Positions 10,691-22,979 are shown, counted from the first letter of the stretch. The stretch is 64,000 bases of DNA from Polyodon spathula (GCF_017654505.1 NC_054538.1:50541489-50605488); one strand, 5' to 3'. Notes: generated by a model not told the origin, from the sequence alone. Program-made: numbers and translations.

Positions 10691-12459
10691 GTACTGCGGT
10701 ACTTATTCTTAAACTACTATTAATTTAAAGAGTGATGTACTAGGGTTGTACACATAAAATGTTAAAAATCGTTAGGAGTGAACTGCAAGCACCTCTGCTT
10801 CATTCCTACTGCAACTGGAAGTCTCCATAAAGCACACACTTCTGATCTCATTTAAATAGTATGAGGGAAATTTATGTATTCTAATATAATTCTATATTTT
10901 TCTTGTATGTGCTGAGTTAATCCTGCATTCTTTCTCTCATCTCCCCTCACCCAACTTAAAATGCAAGCTTCAAAAGAAACTAAGAAGCCATCTGCAGATC
11001 TGCTAGCCAGGGCCAGGAAGAAATTAACAAGATTGTGTTGATTAAATAAGGATGCCAGGCCAAGTGGCCAATAAAGTGTGTCTGTTTTTCTAAATGGTCA
11101 GACTCTGATAAAATGGCTGTCTCTAGTCCAGGTGTTAAAATGTCTATTGAAATTCATGAGTAACTCTAAGTGGGTTAGAGAATGTCTTTGAATTAGCTTT
11201 GCCATTCAGCAAACCTTTAAAATGTTTAGATGAGTAGACATAGTTTTCCTAAAACTTTCTAAATACAAGATTGACACTAACATTTTGTTCATAAATTTCT
11301 TAAACTAACAATATCAAACACTATACACATTGTGATGATTGTTGTCTGTCAAACTGTATTTTGATAACTGTCGGTATGATATTAAGGATTGGAAATATTT
11401 GTTTTGTGTCTTACAATGACATTTGGCACATACATAGTTAAATCTGTAAAGAATAAGTTACAATTTAAAATTAACAAATAGTACTTTATAACCAAATATA
11501 ATTTGTGTTACTCAGGCTCTGAGTAGCTATATATAATAAGGTATGGAATTATTCATCTTTTTGTGGGCAACATGAATATGAAGATTTTATAGAGACAGGA
11601 AGGAGCACAGTGGAGTTTTTAATAAAAGAGACTTTTCTTAAGTTACCTTTTAAAAAGATATTTGATGGACAGCCTTATCCAAGGTGTGGACAATTGTTTG
11701 AAGATCAAGGACACACCTTTTTCTAGGGACAACTGCCAATGAGGTTACATTTTGGGTCAATCCCAGATGATTGGCTGGTGTCTCAGAACACCCATCTCAT
11801 GCCAATTTTTTAAAAGACTGGAAATCAAGTGATAGCTGGGTCTTGGGTCTTGATTTTTCCATCCATTCAAGTTCTATTCTGGACCTATTCTTTGAGGAAT
11901 CATCTATATATCTGGAAGCTACAGAAGATGCCTTGTTGGAGAAAACCTTCTTTAACTTAAAAACTTCGATCTGCCTTGGAACTAAACTTTGAATTGAACT
12001 GCAACCAAAAGACATTATCTTTGAAGAGGATTAACTACCTTTCTACGTGGGATTTTAAAAGAAAAACTTCACACGTTGTTCTTGGAAATGTAACAATTTG
12101 CGAAGAAACTCCAGGACTCTTAAATCAAGTTTTGCACATTAATGGACTCGTTTTACAACAGGACTTGCAAAACTTTGAAACATTCCTGCTCTTAAAACCT
12201 TTCTTCATTCTTAATTCTTAACCTATCAAGAGTTGCCTATAGCTATTAGATTTAGAATAGCTATTATGTGTTGTCTTTGCTTTGCATGTGTGCTATATAA
12301 CAAAACTAGTTAAAAATCATTATTTCTTAAATTGTCTGTGGTTTTTTTGTTTGAAACAAGGTGCACTTGCTGTAGTTTATAGCATAATTGGTGAACTATA
12401 GTGACTAAGTTCTTTAATAGTAATTTGTGAGGAAACCACATTGTGATATGACCTTAGAT
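10691..12459. other. unclassified intergenic DNA
   Basis: No exon or known repeat recognised. The 11570-12330 part has an even, moderately GC-balanced texture unlike its AT-rich flanks. It may be an LTR or SINE-like unit I cannot name. Confidence 0.4.
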
Positions 12460-12830
12460 ATAAAAACGTAAATATACACAACAATAGCCCTTAGCTTTGG
12501 GTGATTTGTCATGCCTCCTGTCTGCTGCAATGCTTTCAAGGTGCACATCAGTCTGTACACTGTTTTTCAGCATGGCCAGTGCTGCTCGCCGTTGGATAAC
12601 TAGCCACCTAATTTGTTTCAATGTGCCCATTTGCGCAGCAGACATTTCTAAAAACTGACATCTCCTTCAACTGCCACCGAAGTTTCGGAGAATACTGATA
12701 TAGTTTAACAATGCCTTTGACTGTATCCTCAAACTTTCCTTTCAAGTAGCTAGATTTAGCAGCATCTGCAATAGCCAATTCAAGATTATTGCTATGCAAT
12801 GAATGCGTATGAGATGAGGAATGTCTTCTG
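12460..12830 (-). mobile_element. hAT-type transposase fragment
   Basis: The minus strand reads [20 protein letters not shown] and, after a frame change, VASYPTASSTGHAEKQ and KSPKAKGYCC. The pattern '[11 protein letters not shown] ... YSPK ... R-W ... AKGY' matches the RNase-H-like catalytic region of hAT transposases related to the ZNF862-like group. Only about 120 residues remain and at least two frameshifts are present. No terminal repeats found. Confidence 0.65.
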
Positions 12831-14080
12831 CCATTCTCCTGCAACACCAGGGGAGCAGGATCTTGAGAAGGTGGTGTACTAAACGGATCATGAGCAGGTC
12901 TACTGATCAGATTTGTTGATCGATTCTGGCACTGCACATGCTGTAACTAGGAAAACTGACCAATGAAGCAAATATTCATGTCACAGCTTTTAAAGATTCT
13001 GAATGTCAGAATATTTAAACAAATATTGAGACACACGTGCTGAGACACACGTGCATTGAGACACACACACATTTTGAAGGCAAAGGGTGGTCATACCAAA
13101 TATTGATTTGATATAGATTTTTCTTCTGTTCACTCACTTTGCATTTTGTTAATTGATAAATATAAACTATTAACATGTCTATTTTTGAAAGCATTCTTAC
13201 TTTACAGCATTTTTTCACACCTGCTTAAAACTTTTGCACAGTACTGTACATTTAAGTTAAAAATGACAATAATCCCGTCCATACTGGAACCTATTAGAAG
13301 CTACTACTACATTAATAATTTAAAAAGTCAAAGCTTCTATATACAGATTGAGTACTTTAATATCTGGTTGTTGTTTTTTTTAACTTCTAAAAAGTTTATA
13401 ATAAATGTTACCATTCACGGTCGTGTGCATTTTCTGACGGATACACTCACAATGCTGTATTCTTTACAGCAGTAAATTAGCCACCAAACACACACAGAGA
13501 GCTAGCTGCAGCATCTGTTCAGGGCAAATTATCAACACATTTTGAGTAATCGAATCAAAGGCTGATGATACTAGCTGCCACTAGTAACCAAATGTTACGG
13601 ACAGGGGGAGCTCAAGGCTGTCAGAGAAGATAAGAGCATTAAGAAAAAAGACAAGTGTTCAATCTGATTAAACCAATGATTTCATTGTAATCGATCTAAA
13701 ATGATAACGGCAGTATGACTTTGTCAACACACAAAACTTGTGTAATCATATTTAGTTATGAGGCTTCGTCACTCAGTCAGGTCTACTTATTAGGCCATGA
13801 TATATTATAGACCTGACTGAGTGTTTTCTACACAGAGATATTAATATAGTATTCATGGCCACTTTTAAATGCACTGTTACTTGGATAATGTTAATGTTTT
13901 CTAAAATGTTAAAGTATCTCCGTTTTCATATAATAATTTGAGGGAAATATTTTTGTGAAATCCTGCAAATATTTAAAAAGTTTATAAAATGATGTCGATC
14001 AATGATCTAAATACAGTGTGCTTATTTAAAGATTACTGTAGCAATTGTAAAAAGAGTTTCCTTTACATGTTATGACGGTG
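12831..14080. other. unclassified AT-rich intergenic DNA
   Basis: Contains short tandem gagacacacgtg repeats at 13026-13070 and the inverted repeat listed separately. No exon recognised. Confidence 0.5.
13770..13823. repeat. perfect 16-bp inverted repeat
   Basis: cactcagtcaggtcta at 13770-13785 and its exact complement at 13808-13823 flank a 22-base loop. It could be a tiny MITE remnant or a chance hairpin. Confidence 0.8.
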
Positions 14081-14098
14081 TATGTCAAACCTCTCCTT

Positions 14099-14105
<7 letters not shown>

Positions 14106-14157
<52 letters not shown>

Positions 14158-14168
14158 TATATATATAT
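14106..14168. repeat. TA microsatellite
   Basis: Uninterrupted TA units to about 14151, then degenerate TATATTATATA. Confidence 0.95.
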
Positions 14169-14419
14169 TTAATTCGTATTGCATTCAGTTTGCGAGTAAC
14201 TGCAGTGATGTGTGTGTTTCCAGCCGCTGGCGAAAAAAACATTGAAATATGTAAGTTAATTACAGTTCATTAAATAGTTTAAATCACTGATTGTTAAGGT
14301 AAATCAGGCTGCAATTAAAATTTGTAATTTTGATTTCCTTTGTGTGCTGGGCTGTGTTGTATTGGGAGGCTGATTAGAAACGTGTGTTAAGTATAGCGCT
14401 CCAGACCAGAAGTCCAAGG

Positions 14420-16060
14420 GCAGTCTGAGCTGTGGCAGTCTGAGCTGTGGCAGTCGGAGCGAGGACATTTTCCAAATTCCTCCAAATGGCTACTAGAGGC
14501 CTTATTCCTACCTTGACACCTAACGTCTGGATCCCCTGGACAAAGAGGGCTCGCTCGTTCTCCATTCCCAGAATGAACACTGGTAAGTACCTGCAGCACA
14601 TACCCTTACTAACTCCTTCTCCCCCTTCACTGCCTGCTACAAACTTGAAAATCTCCTTTTTCAATTGTTGCTCTCTGACTAACAAATCTCTGCTTCTCAG
14701 CGAATTTATAACCGATACCATACTTAATTTATAACCAATATCTAACCAGATCTTCTCTATCTAGCTGAAACCTGGCACTCCGTAAATGACATGCACTTGC
14801 ATCTAGCCACCCGAAAGAGCTATTCCCTCTTAGACAAACCTCGCCTCACTGGCCGAGGTGGGGGCACAGCTATTTTTGCTAATTCTGAGCTTGCTTCCTC
14901 AGTTCCTTCTTTGCCTACCTTTTCTTCATTTGAGCATCTCGCCATCAAGCTCCCCTCTCCCATGTCCCTCACCCTTGCTGTTATCTACCATCCACCTAAG
15001 AACAACTCTGCTTTTATTGCTGAGTTTTCAGAATTTTTCTGGCGTCTGCACTCCAACTGACAAAATCCTACTCTTAGGTGACTTCAACATTCGTGTTGAC
15101 TTACCTTCCTCCCCCCTAGTGACCGACTTCAACACGCTTCTGGACTGTCTTGGACTTTCTCAATCTGTCAACATCTCCACTCACACCTGAGGACACACCT
15201 TGGATCTGCTCATCACCAGCGGCCTTGATGTCTCCAATCTCTCCGTCTCAGATGTCTCTCTCTCTGACCATTTCTCAATCACTGCTAATATTAATCTCCC
15301 TGCTCCTTCTACCACTACTTTATCTCCTTCCGTCCCAAGAATCTGCTGAATCCTCTGAAACTCTCAGAATGTGTCTCTGTATCCCCTCTAATTGGTACTC
15401 TCCCGTCCTCAGCTGATGAAGCAGTGATTCTTTATAACGCCACCCTTACTCATATCATTGACACTGTTGCCCCGCTTACAACCAGAACCGTCAAGAAAGT
15501 TTGACTGCATAAATCTGCCTGCTGCAGGCTCGAGCACAATTGGAGATCGTCTGGAATAACGGTTCACAGAGAGATCTGGACCAACCATCTCGTGAGCTAC
15601 AGACGTACGCTTGCCACGGCCAGGGTGAAATACTTCTCTGAAATCATAACTATGGGACACGGTACCCCAATGTTCTCTTTAAGACCATTGTCCATATCCT
15701 ACACCCAACCACCGACAGATCCAACTCCCGTCCATCCTCCTCTCTTACCTGTCATGATTTCTCCTCTTTCTTTCAGAACAAAATCGTTAACATCTATTTA
15801 TGCTCTCCCACCACAAACCCAGTTTACTACTTGATCACCTTGACGCTCCTCCAGTTGCTCCTCCTGCCCTCTCCTCCTTTTCCTCTCTCTCCATTGATGA
15901 TGTTTCTGGCTTACTGTTGAAATCAACTACTGCCAAGTGACCCCTGGACCCCTGGCTGACTAATCTTGTCCATCTCTGTGCTTCTGAATGCTTCCATTGT
16001 ACACACTCTTAACTTGTTTCTGGATTCTGGCTCGGTTCCTCAATACAGAGCGTTAACTTG
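14420..16060 (+). mobile_element. CR1/L2-like LINE, endonuclease domain only
   Basis: The plus strand encodes an apurinic-type endonuclease in pieces: NLKISFFNCCSLTNKSLL, LAETWHSVNDMHLHLATR, RGGGTAIFANSELASS, AVIYHPPKNNSAFIAEF, ILLLGDFNIRVD (about 15065-15100), and LSVSDVSLSDHFSITANI (about 15240-15290). The GDFNI and SDH motifs carry catalytic residues of this nuclease family. Frameshifts occur near 14720, 15050 and 15190. After about 15,950 the linker to the reverse transcriptase (LDPWLTNLVHLCASECF-like) fades out and no RT domain follows. A 14-bp unit (cagtctgagctgtgg) is tandemly repeated at 14420-14460. Confidence 0.8.
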
Positions 16061-16082
16061 TGTGCAGATTGTAAGATCTGTT

Positions 16083-16370
16083 TTACAAGTGTCGTTGCCC
16101 TGTACATGCATAGCGCAAGTGGACTGCTAGCTCTGGCAGAACCTGGGACCTTGAACTTGGGATTGAGTATCCCACAGAACTTTTAAGGTGGGTTTTCAGG
16201 CTGATGGAATTGTTTCCTTTAAGTTCTACGCCACATATATTGCTTTTGGTTTGGTCTTCAGTGACCGTTAAAATGAGACATTTTGCTCTTATCTTCACTG
16301 GTGCGGTATTGAAAGTAGTCCCACACAGAACGTTCGTTCTTTCGTCCAGCGTGTGTTGTTGGCACACTCA
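16083..16370 (-). mobile_element. BED-finger fragment of a hAT/ZBED-like transposase
   Basis: The minus strand reads DQTKSNICGVELKGNNSI followed by SLKTHLKSS. It resembles the second half of a BED zinc finger (C-x2-C ... L-x2-H-L) in ZBED-like hAT transposases. One expected Cys is uncertain because of a possible small deletion. Sequence at about 16545-16640 (cagtttccgtgaacgatcat) also resembles hAT-associated DNA. No host gene context. Confidence 0.5.
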
Positions 16371-16444
16371 TGCTAAATTAAATTCTGAACCCATTTTTTT
16401 TTTGCATTGCTGTAGCTTTTTTCTGAAAAAAAAAAAAAATCGGA

Positions 16445-16492
<48 letters not shown>
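16445..16492. repeat. (ATT)n microsatellite
   Basis: About 16 uninterrupted units seen directly. Confidence 0.95.
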
Positions 16493-17042
16493 GCATTTGT
16501 TTCAAGCTTTTCTATTTGTTTAATTTTTGTTTCAGTTTTTATTACTGTTAACGGAATCATTTCTTTACTGTTTTTGTCCATTTCAGTTTCAGTTTCCGTG
16601 AACGATCATAACCTTGATGACATTTTCTGTTATCGATTTAACATCTGTAAAGTTATCACGGTAATCATTATCGGCCAAAAAAATTAAATATTTAAAATTA
16701 TTGTAATTTATCAAATTTATACTTGAGCAGTATGACAAACGCCAGTCTAAGTCACAGAGTTTAGAAGGGAAAAAAATAGACCATATATGCATTGAGTTTT
16801 TACATTTCTGCTGGGTGGCCAGAACAAACATGAGTATAAAAATACACCTATTGTAATGTGTATGTCAATAAATTATATCGTTTACCTATAAAAACATTAC
16901 GGGTAAGTTTTTCTTATTCAAAAATGTGTTAATTCGAGAACGTTTCCTTTCATAAAAAAAAAAAAAGTGCTACCAAATGTATTAATACTGTATAATGAAA
17001 CAAAATTGCTAACGTTACCTGGAAGCGCTTTTTTAAACGGTA

Positions 17043-17136
17043 ATCCATATAAATGGAATAAAACATTCACATGTAGTTTAAAAATATGTTACAGAACAGT
17101 AATCATGTTTTTATAATTTAAATAAAAATAAATAAA
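17043..17136 (-). repeat. interspersed repeat, copy 2 (partner at 5276-5370)
   Basis: Reverse complement of the block at 5276-5370 with small indels. The two copies lie about 11.7 kb apart in opposite orientation. Confidence 0.7.
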
Positions 17137-17344
17137 TTTTGTTCTGAATTTTTCCAGGAATTTTTTTGGAGTTTATTTTACAAATATTAAAATAGGGATA
17201 AAATCAGTAAAAATGCATTTTTAATTGAAACATCGATAGAAATTGAGAGAAACATTATCAGTGCACACACTTTCCATGTGGAATACGATGTGTAGCAGTT
17301 GTGGTTTCTGATTAAGTTTAATTTCCCTCGCATGTATGAAGAAT

Positions 17345-17760
17345 AAGGCCCTGTGAAACACGCGAAAATTCTTTAAAATTCATGGCAGTGCCACGGGTAA
17401 AGTATGGTGTTTCGCAGAATGTGCACAGAACTATTTTATAATTTTCATAGCCTACAGATTATTGTTTAAAAAAAAAAAAAAAATTGGATATAGAGATAAA
17501 TGCACTGACATCATCAAAATCAACGTCAAAGATATTCAAGCACATCTGCGTGTTCACCACTTCAGGTCTTGCAAAACAAATACAATGTGTAACCCATACA
17601 GATCTCGGGCCTCAGTCGACATGCCAGTGACCACTGACAAGCAACCACAATGTTTTACCAATTCCATAATCTCCTGCTTGTGATATTGGGCAACTTTTGG
17701 TAAGTATTCATGTCTCAGCTGGGCTGATGAAGGGAGTCACTCCATTTTCGTAGGTGTTCA
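17345..17760 (-). mobile_element. hAT-like transposon fragment, copy A
   Basis: Starts with aaggccctgtgaaacacg, which matches the terminal repeat of the copy at 61.5-62.6 kb, and stays alignable with it for about 400 bases. The minus strand reads EYLPKVAQYHKQEIMELVKH, then STEARDLYGLHIVFVLQDL. This resembles the DESTDA-type catalytic region of ZBED-like hAT transposases; where such proteins have DESTD, this copy has STEAR preceded by Met, so the first catalytic Asp is probably gone. Frames are broken afterwards. The other terminal repeat is absent. Confidence 0.7.
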
Positions 17761-18734
17761 TGTATAAAGGGATGCTCCCGCAGCCCTTTAGAGTTTCAGC
17801 TGTGTTAAATTTAATAAGTCATGCATGTAAATGACAGATTGTGCGTAGTATTATGATGTAATTGTGTAGGCCAGGCAAAGTGTTAGTGCACGGGTGTTGT
17901 AAGAGTGCACTATGGATAGAAGGAAATCGTGAAATAGAGTTCTTGAAGAGACCTATGTGACGCAGTTGTACACAGTCGCGGTGAGAAAGAGCAACAGAAA
18001 CGTTAATCATGTAACGTCTATCGTTAATGTGAAATTGGTTGATGTTATTTTCTTGATTAACCTAGAGAGAATAGGGTTGTGTTGGTTTTTTTGATCTGAA
18101 GAAAAGACGGGTTTGTTTTATTTTAATAAGTCAGTGTGTAGATTAGAAAACAAGCTGCCGCCATTTTGGGATCGTGGAAGATAAAGTTGCAAACTCAAGT
18201 GTCTCTGTGCAGAGGAAGGCTACGTAGAATTAAGTTGAGTTTGGCTTGATTAGTAGGGATCCAAAGCGAGAGTGAAAGGAATGCAAGAAGAGGAACAAGT
18301 AAAATACAACCGAGTGGCAGTCTGCGTCATGATTGTTTTTATGCAATGGGTTTCAGTGTACCAAGCGCCGCTGAAGAAAATTGAAACACAGAGCCGTGAA
18401 AAGATTCTAGTCACCCAAGATAACGTGATTGCTAAATAATATAATACTATATAAACAGGGCTATTGATATTTGAACAGTACCTAATGTTTCATTCGACTA
18501 CGAAAACTAAGAAAATGAACTGCAGCGCCAGAAGGCAATAGCTGGAGCTGCCGCTGTGTTGTGTTCACAGTAGTAGACGCCGTTTTAGAGCGAGTGTAGA
18601 TAGACGCGCAGGGCCAGTCAAGAGTTGAGCCGTCAGTGGGGGAGTGCTGCGCCATGTAAGACAGAGGAGAGAAACTTGGTGCGTGTTAAATGAAGAGTCG
18701 ATTCACGTTGCTGGTAGGACTGAGGATCTGCCAC
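17761..18734. other. unclassified; may include the U3 of gypsy element A
   Basis: No exon seen. The 18180-18730 part is richer in GC and purine blocks and runs directly into the minisatellite and the LTR-like segment of gypsy element A, so part of it may be LTR U3. The left LTR boundary cannot be fixed because no second LTR is present. Confidence 0.35.
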
Positions 18735-19022
18735 ACCAGAGACATTCCAGGATCACTGTAACCTGTACCAGAGACATTCCAGGATCACCTTAACCTGTAC
18801 CAGAGACATTCCAGGATCACCGTAACCTGTACCAGAGACATTCCAGGATCACCGTAACCTGTACCAGAGACATTCCAGGATCACTGCAACCTGTACCAGA
18901 GACATTTCAGGATCACCGTAACCTGTACCAGAGACATTCCAGGATCACCGTAACCTGTACCAGAGACATTCCAGGATCACTGTAACCTGTACCAGAGACA
19001 TTCCAGGATAACTATAACCTGT
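18735..19022. repeat. 32-bp minisatellite, 9 units
   Basis: Nine head-to-tail units of accagagacattccaggatc plus actgtaacctgt, starting at 18735 and repeating every 32 bases to 19022. Variation is limited to single bases (e.g. atcact/atcacc, one atttcag, last unit ataact). It sits upstream of the poly(A)-signal-like aataaaagc (about 19177) of an LTR, so it is probably a U3 repeat array. Confidence 0.95.
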
Positions 19023-19342
19023 ATCAAGACACGTAACTAAGAGTTTTCGTGTTTTAAATTGTTTGAAATTATAAACATTGTAGTGTGTTATTGAAAGAAA
19101 GGTATATAACTGAAGTTTAGTTTATTAGTACAGATAATAGCCTAATTATCTGCATTTAATCTGGTTTCATTGTTAAATAAAAGCAATTTTTGTTTTATTG
19201 TTTATAAATAAGTCCAAGTATAGCATTTATTATGTAAATAAGTGAGTTAAGGTACAATTTTGGAGTATGGACACCTCCCGGGGTCTGTGAAGGTGTGGAA
19301 GTAGAAGGGGGGGGGGGGATCCACCTTGCTAGATATATATAT

Positions 19343-19506
<164 letters not shown>

Positions 19507-19887
19507 GGGGGAGTATAGAGGGAGATAGGTGGTGAAAGTAACCTTGGGAGCAGGGACCCAGATCCTTTTGCTGCTCAACCTAGCCGGAGTTGTGGTAGTT
19601 GCAGCATATTGCATACATTCCATCCCTACAAACGTAGCGGCACTATATTCCCGTTACATAGTTTTGGCATCAGGAACAGGATCTTAACTGAGAAACTAAT
19701 TGTTATTATGTTTAACACTGTAGATTGCTTAATTGCTTGGTGCCAGGTCTGATCGAGCTTCAGGGTGTTGGAATTAGAACTGAAGTCACAGTTTAAAGCA
19801 CCGCAGGTGAGATTTAAGGAGCAGGTTTTTGCAGCAAGCACGGACAGAGCAACAGGCAGCACTTGTGCAGAAGCCCCCCTGTAATAT

Positions 19888-20446
19888 ATGTGCCGAGAGA
19901 AAAGAAAAATTAACCAACTGAACAAACCAGGGGACATGGACACCGAAGAATGGATAGCATCAGCTAAAATGGCACTCAGAATTTTGAAGGCTCCTGAAGG
20001 AGACAAAGCTGACTTCATCAAGGAACATGGTAATGGACAAGCATTATACACGGTGAGGTTTATGCTGAAATAAAAGGCGAATGACCCAGAGGAAGTTTTC
20101 AGTGCATTGCTCGATGCATATGGAGACGCACCGCTTGGCACGAGGCTGAAGGAGTTTTACAAGAAGCAGCGGGCTGCTAGTGAAACTATTCAGTCATTTG
20201 CATATAGTCTTCAAGAGAAACTGGGCCAAGTTCAGAGAAGAGCACCAGGAAGAGTGCCTGATGCAGACCTCATGCTGAAAGAACAATTTGTGATAGGGTT
20301 ACAGGATGATTTACTTCGAAAGGAAATGAAGAGAAAATTTAAAAGAAAAACAGATTTAACGTTTGACGATAACTTGTTACAGGAGGCTATTGCTTGGTCT
20401 GAAGAGGAGGAGACCCCATTGCAAGGCGCCCCAAAAAGTAACAATT
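19888..20446 (+). pseudogene. gypsy Gag (element A)
   Basis: Retrotransposon Gag (capsid-like). The reading frame starts with MCREKRKINQLNKPGDMDTE, meets a TAA stop at 20071-20073, and continues after it in another frame with LLDAYGDAPLGTRLKEFYKK, SLQEKLGQVQRRAPGRV and LQEAIAWSEEEE. This alpha-helical pattern with QxG and SxxE repeats is typical of gypsy Gag and its domesticated relatives. The start codon is a guess; the primer-binding-site-like sequence at 19662 allows an upstream start. The internal stop makes it inactive. Confidence 0.75.
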
Positions 20447-20654
20447 GAAGTAGAGGCAGAGGTATGGTTCACACCACAACTGCTGAAAAGGTGCCCTCAT
20501 CTTTAGCGTTAGAGAACTTACAGAAAACAATACAGCAGTTGGCTACTTTTTGGTGTCAAAAAGAAATTTACCAGGCTGTGTTTGCTGCCACTAAAAGCAA
20601 GGGGGCTGCAGTCAAGATGAACTAAACTCTACTGAAAGACAGCTAGGGGAGATA

Positions 20655-20711
20655 CATTTGTTTTACATGCTCAGAGCCTGGCCATGTGAGTAGGAAATGC
20701 CCCCAGAAGAG
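20655..20711 (+). pseudogene. Gag CCHC zinc knuckle (element A)
   Basis: Reads CFTCSEPGHVSRKCPQKRR, a perfect C-x2-C-x4-H-x4-C knuckle for RNA packaging. It lies about 200 bases after the Gag frame ends, separated by stops, so it is a relic of the same polyprotein. Confidence 0.85.
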
Positions 20712-20839
20712 AAGGGCTAGTCTAGGAGCGAATGCCAAACAGGAGCCTCAAGTAGAAGCTGGTACTTCAGAAGAAGGGCACATGGACCATTCTAAGGGTC
20801 CTAGGTCCATCCATGATAGGGAGCAGGTCAGCAGATTGA

Positions 20840-21040
20840 TTGACCAGTTCTGACAATACTAGTGTGAGTGGAGGATGGGGCCACAAAGCATTTAGAGATT
20901 GCTGGAAGATTGAAGTGTCTATTGCCGGTGTGAAGACCAAATGTTTGCTAGACACAGGCTCAGAAGTCACTACAATTACAGAGTGTCATTTCAAGAAGTA
21001 TTTTGAGGATGAAGAGTCATTATTGCGGCCAGTGGATTAG
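20840..21040 (+). pseudogene. gypsy aspartic protease fragment (element A)
   Basis: Reads KIEVSIAGVKTKCLLDTGSE, with the catalytic LLDTGS motif of retropepsins intact. It is followed by VTTITECHFKKYFEDE, typical of gypsy proteases, then a stop at 21038-21040. The upstream Gag/protease link is frameshifted. Too short to be a host aspartyl protease. Confidence 0.8.
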
Positions 21041-22080
21041 ACATTCCAGTATTGGGTTGCCTTGAAGCTGATATTGAAAGGTTTTGAATGGAAAATGTGT
21101 TTTTGTGTTGAAAGACACCCTACCTACAACAGAAGAAGCAATAGGAGTGAATGGAATCATTGGAACGAACGTGATTGGGGAGCTGTGAGAGACTTTGTTT
21201 TTGAGTGGAGATCCTGCAAGGATGTGCCGACACAATCCGTCTAAGGAAAGCATCATGCTGACGAAGGTGTTCATCCAAGTAGATAACCAGGAATGCTACC
21301 TGAACGGCAATGGAAGAGTAGGGTATGTGAAGATAGCAAGTAAACATGCAGTTCTCATACTGCTAATGAGTGAGAAGGTCGTGGGTGGTTATTGCCAAAT
21401 GCTGGTAAGAGATGGACTCCCAGTCCTAGTGGGGCCCACTGCCAGTTCCAGCTTGCCCAGTGGACTCTGGGTAGCCAATGTTCTTGCTCAGCCTGAAAAT
21501 GGAAGAGTGCCTGTGAGAGTTATGTACCCCTGTGAAAAACCAGTGCTGTTGTTTCCCAGAGCGAGAGTAGTTGAAGTGCACAGGTCTAAACAAGTGGTTC
21601 TTAAAGAGCTGGTTGTTTTTGAAGAATGAGGAAATGTCTTGCACGAACAAAAGGTGGAGCATAGTGAAGTTCTTGCAATAGAGGAAGAGAAATTCAAGAA
21701 ATGCCATGTCCAGTGCATATGGATGTTGAAGGCTTGACACAGCAACAGGTGAGAGAACTGAGAGCTTTGCTGATAAAGCATTGTGGAAGGGTGGCGGGTA
21801 ATTCTCTGACATGGGAGGCAGAACAGATGTACTTGAAACACCACACCGGTGCCCAGTTTTATTTTCGGCAAGTACACTTTTTACCCGCAGAGGGCACTGG
21901 TGTATGTGAAGGCATATGCGTATGCTTTTTTATTAAAGCTATACCACTAAATACAATACATGTAAGCAGTAGTGATTCCAGCAGTGAAGAAGACCTCTCC
22001 TTTGATTCCACAGAAAAAACAGTACTGCTAAAAGGGCTCGTACTTACTTTTTGAATGGTGAAAGCACTGATGCGCAGTTT

Positions 22081-22520
22081 AATAACACTGTGTAACAAAA
22101 AATTTATTTATTTTTGTTCCTAGGTAGTAAATGTTATTTCCTAATTGCTTATGCCTCAAAGGTATAGAACATGGCTATTGTTCCCCACAAACTTTGCTTT
22201 TGTGACCAGGACAGTGATATTTCAAAATATCACTATTTCCAATGGGAAAATGGGCAAATGTGTGTCTTTTCGTTCACAGAAAGTCAGAAAAAAACAAATG
22301 TTAATTTGGATTCATATGTTGTTTTTTTCTGACTTTATGTGAACGAAAATACACACATTTTCCCATTTTCCCATTGGAAATAGTGATATTTTGAAATATC
22401 ACTGTCCTGGTCACAAAAGCAAAGTTTGTGGGGAATAATAGCCATTTTCTATACTTTTGAGGCATAAGCAATTAAGAAATAACACTTACTACCCAGGAAC
22501 AAAAATTGTGTTACATAGTG
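22081..22520. mobile_element. long palindromic (fold-back) element, full copy
   Basis: Two arms of about 200 bp, 22091-22300 and 22310-22515, are near-identical reverse complements meeting at the centre (ttaatttggattcatatgtt). The outer ends read tgtaacaaaaa / tttttgtgttaca. Each arm contains its own small palindrome agtgatatttcaaaatatcact. A half copy is at 6546-6770, where the flank aataacactg is also shared, so the true end may extend to 22081. It is non-coding and is a MITE or fold-back element of unknown family. Confidence 0.88.
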
Positions 22521-22979
22521 CAAACAGACAGAAAATAAAAGGTTTGTAACAAAAACAGCACATGGCACGTGAGGCCAAAATAAATAGACAAACAAAACGA
22601 ATAGACACTGACAAAAACAAGGTGGAAGAACGCTACACAAAACAATTGATATTTATAATTACGCCTCTCTAGCCAAGACTGTCTTGCCAAAATTCAAATC
22701 GCTCTATAACCACATTATAAACTATTTTTTTTTTTTTTGTGCACAGAAGTTGGTTGCTGATTTATTTTAGATTTCTTATTTAAGATCAGTTTTTTCAAAA
22801 AAAGATTACATGTACATAATATGTTAATAGGGTATGGTACATGTACATAATAACTTTTGCAAAATTGAACATGTGTTAACATTTTTATTTGTGATCTGTA
22901 TGTACAATAAATGCAATTTATGTTTTTTCTTATGCATAACAGCTATGTGATTTTTTAAGTTAAGCAAGTGTCAAATTTT
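22521..22979. other. unclassified AT-rich DNA with LTR-like scrap
   Basis: The run near 22572-22600 (ggccaaaataaatagacaaa) resembles sequence at 8096. The rest is AT-rich without recognisable features. Confidence 0.35.

Noticed and set aside
18735..19022. CRISPR-like array in the 32-bp repeats
   Set aside because: Units are head to tail with no spacer, so it is a minisatellite.
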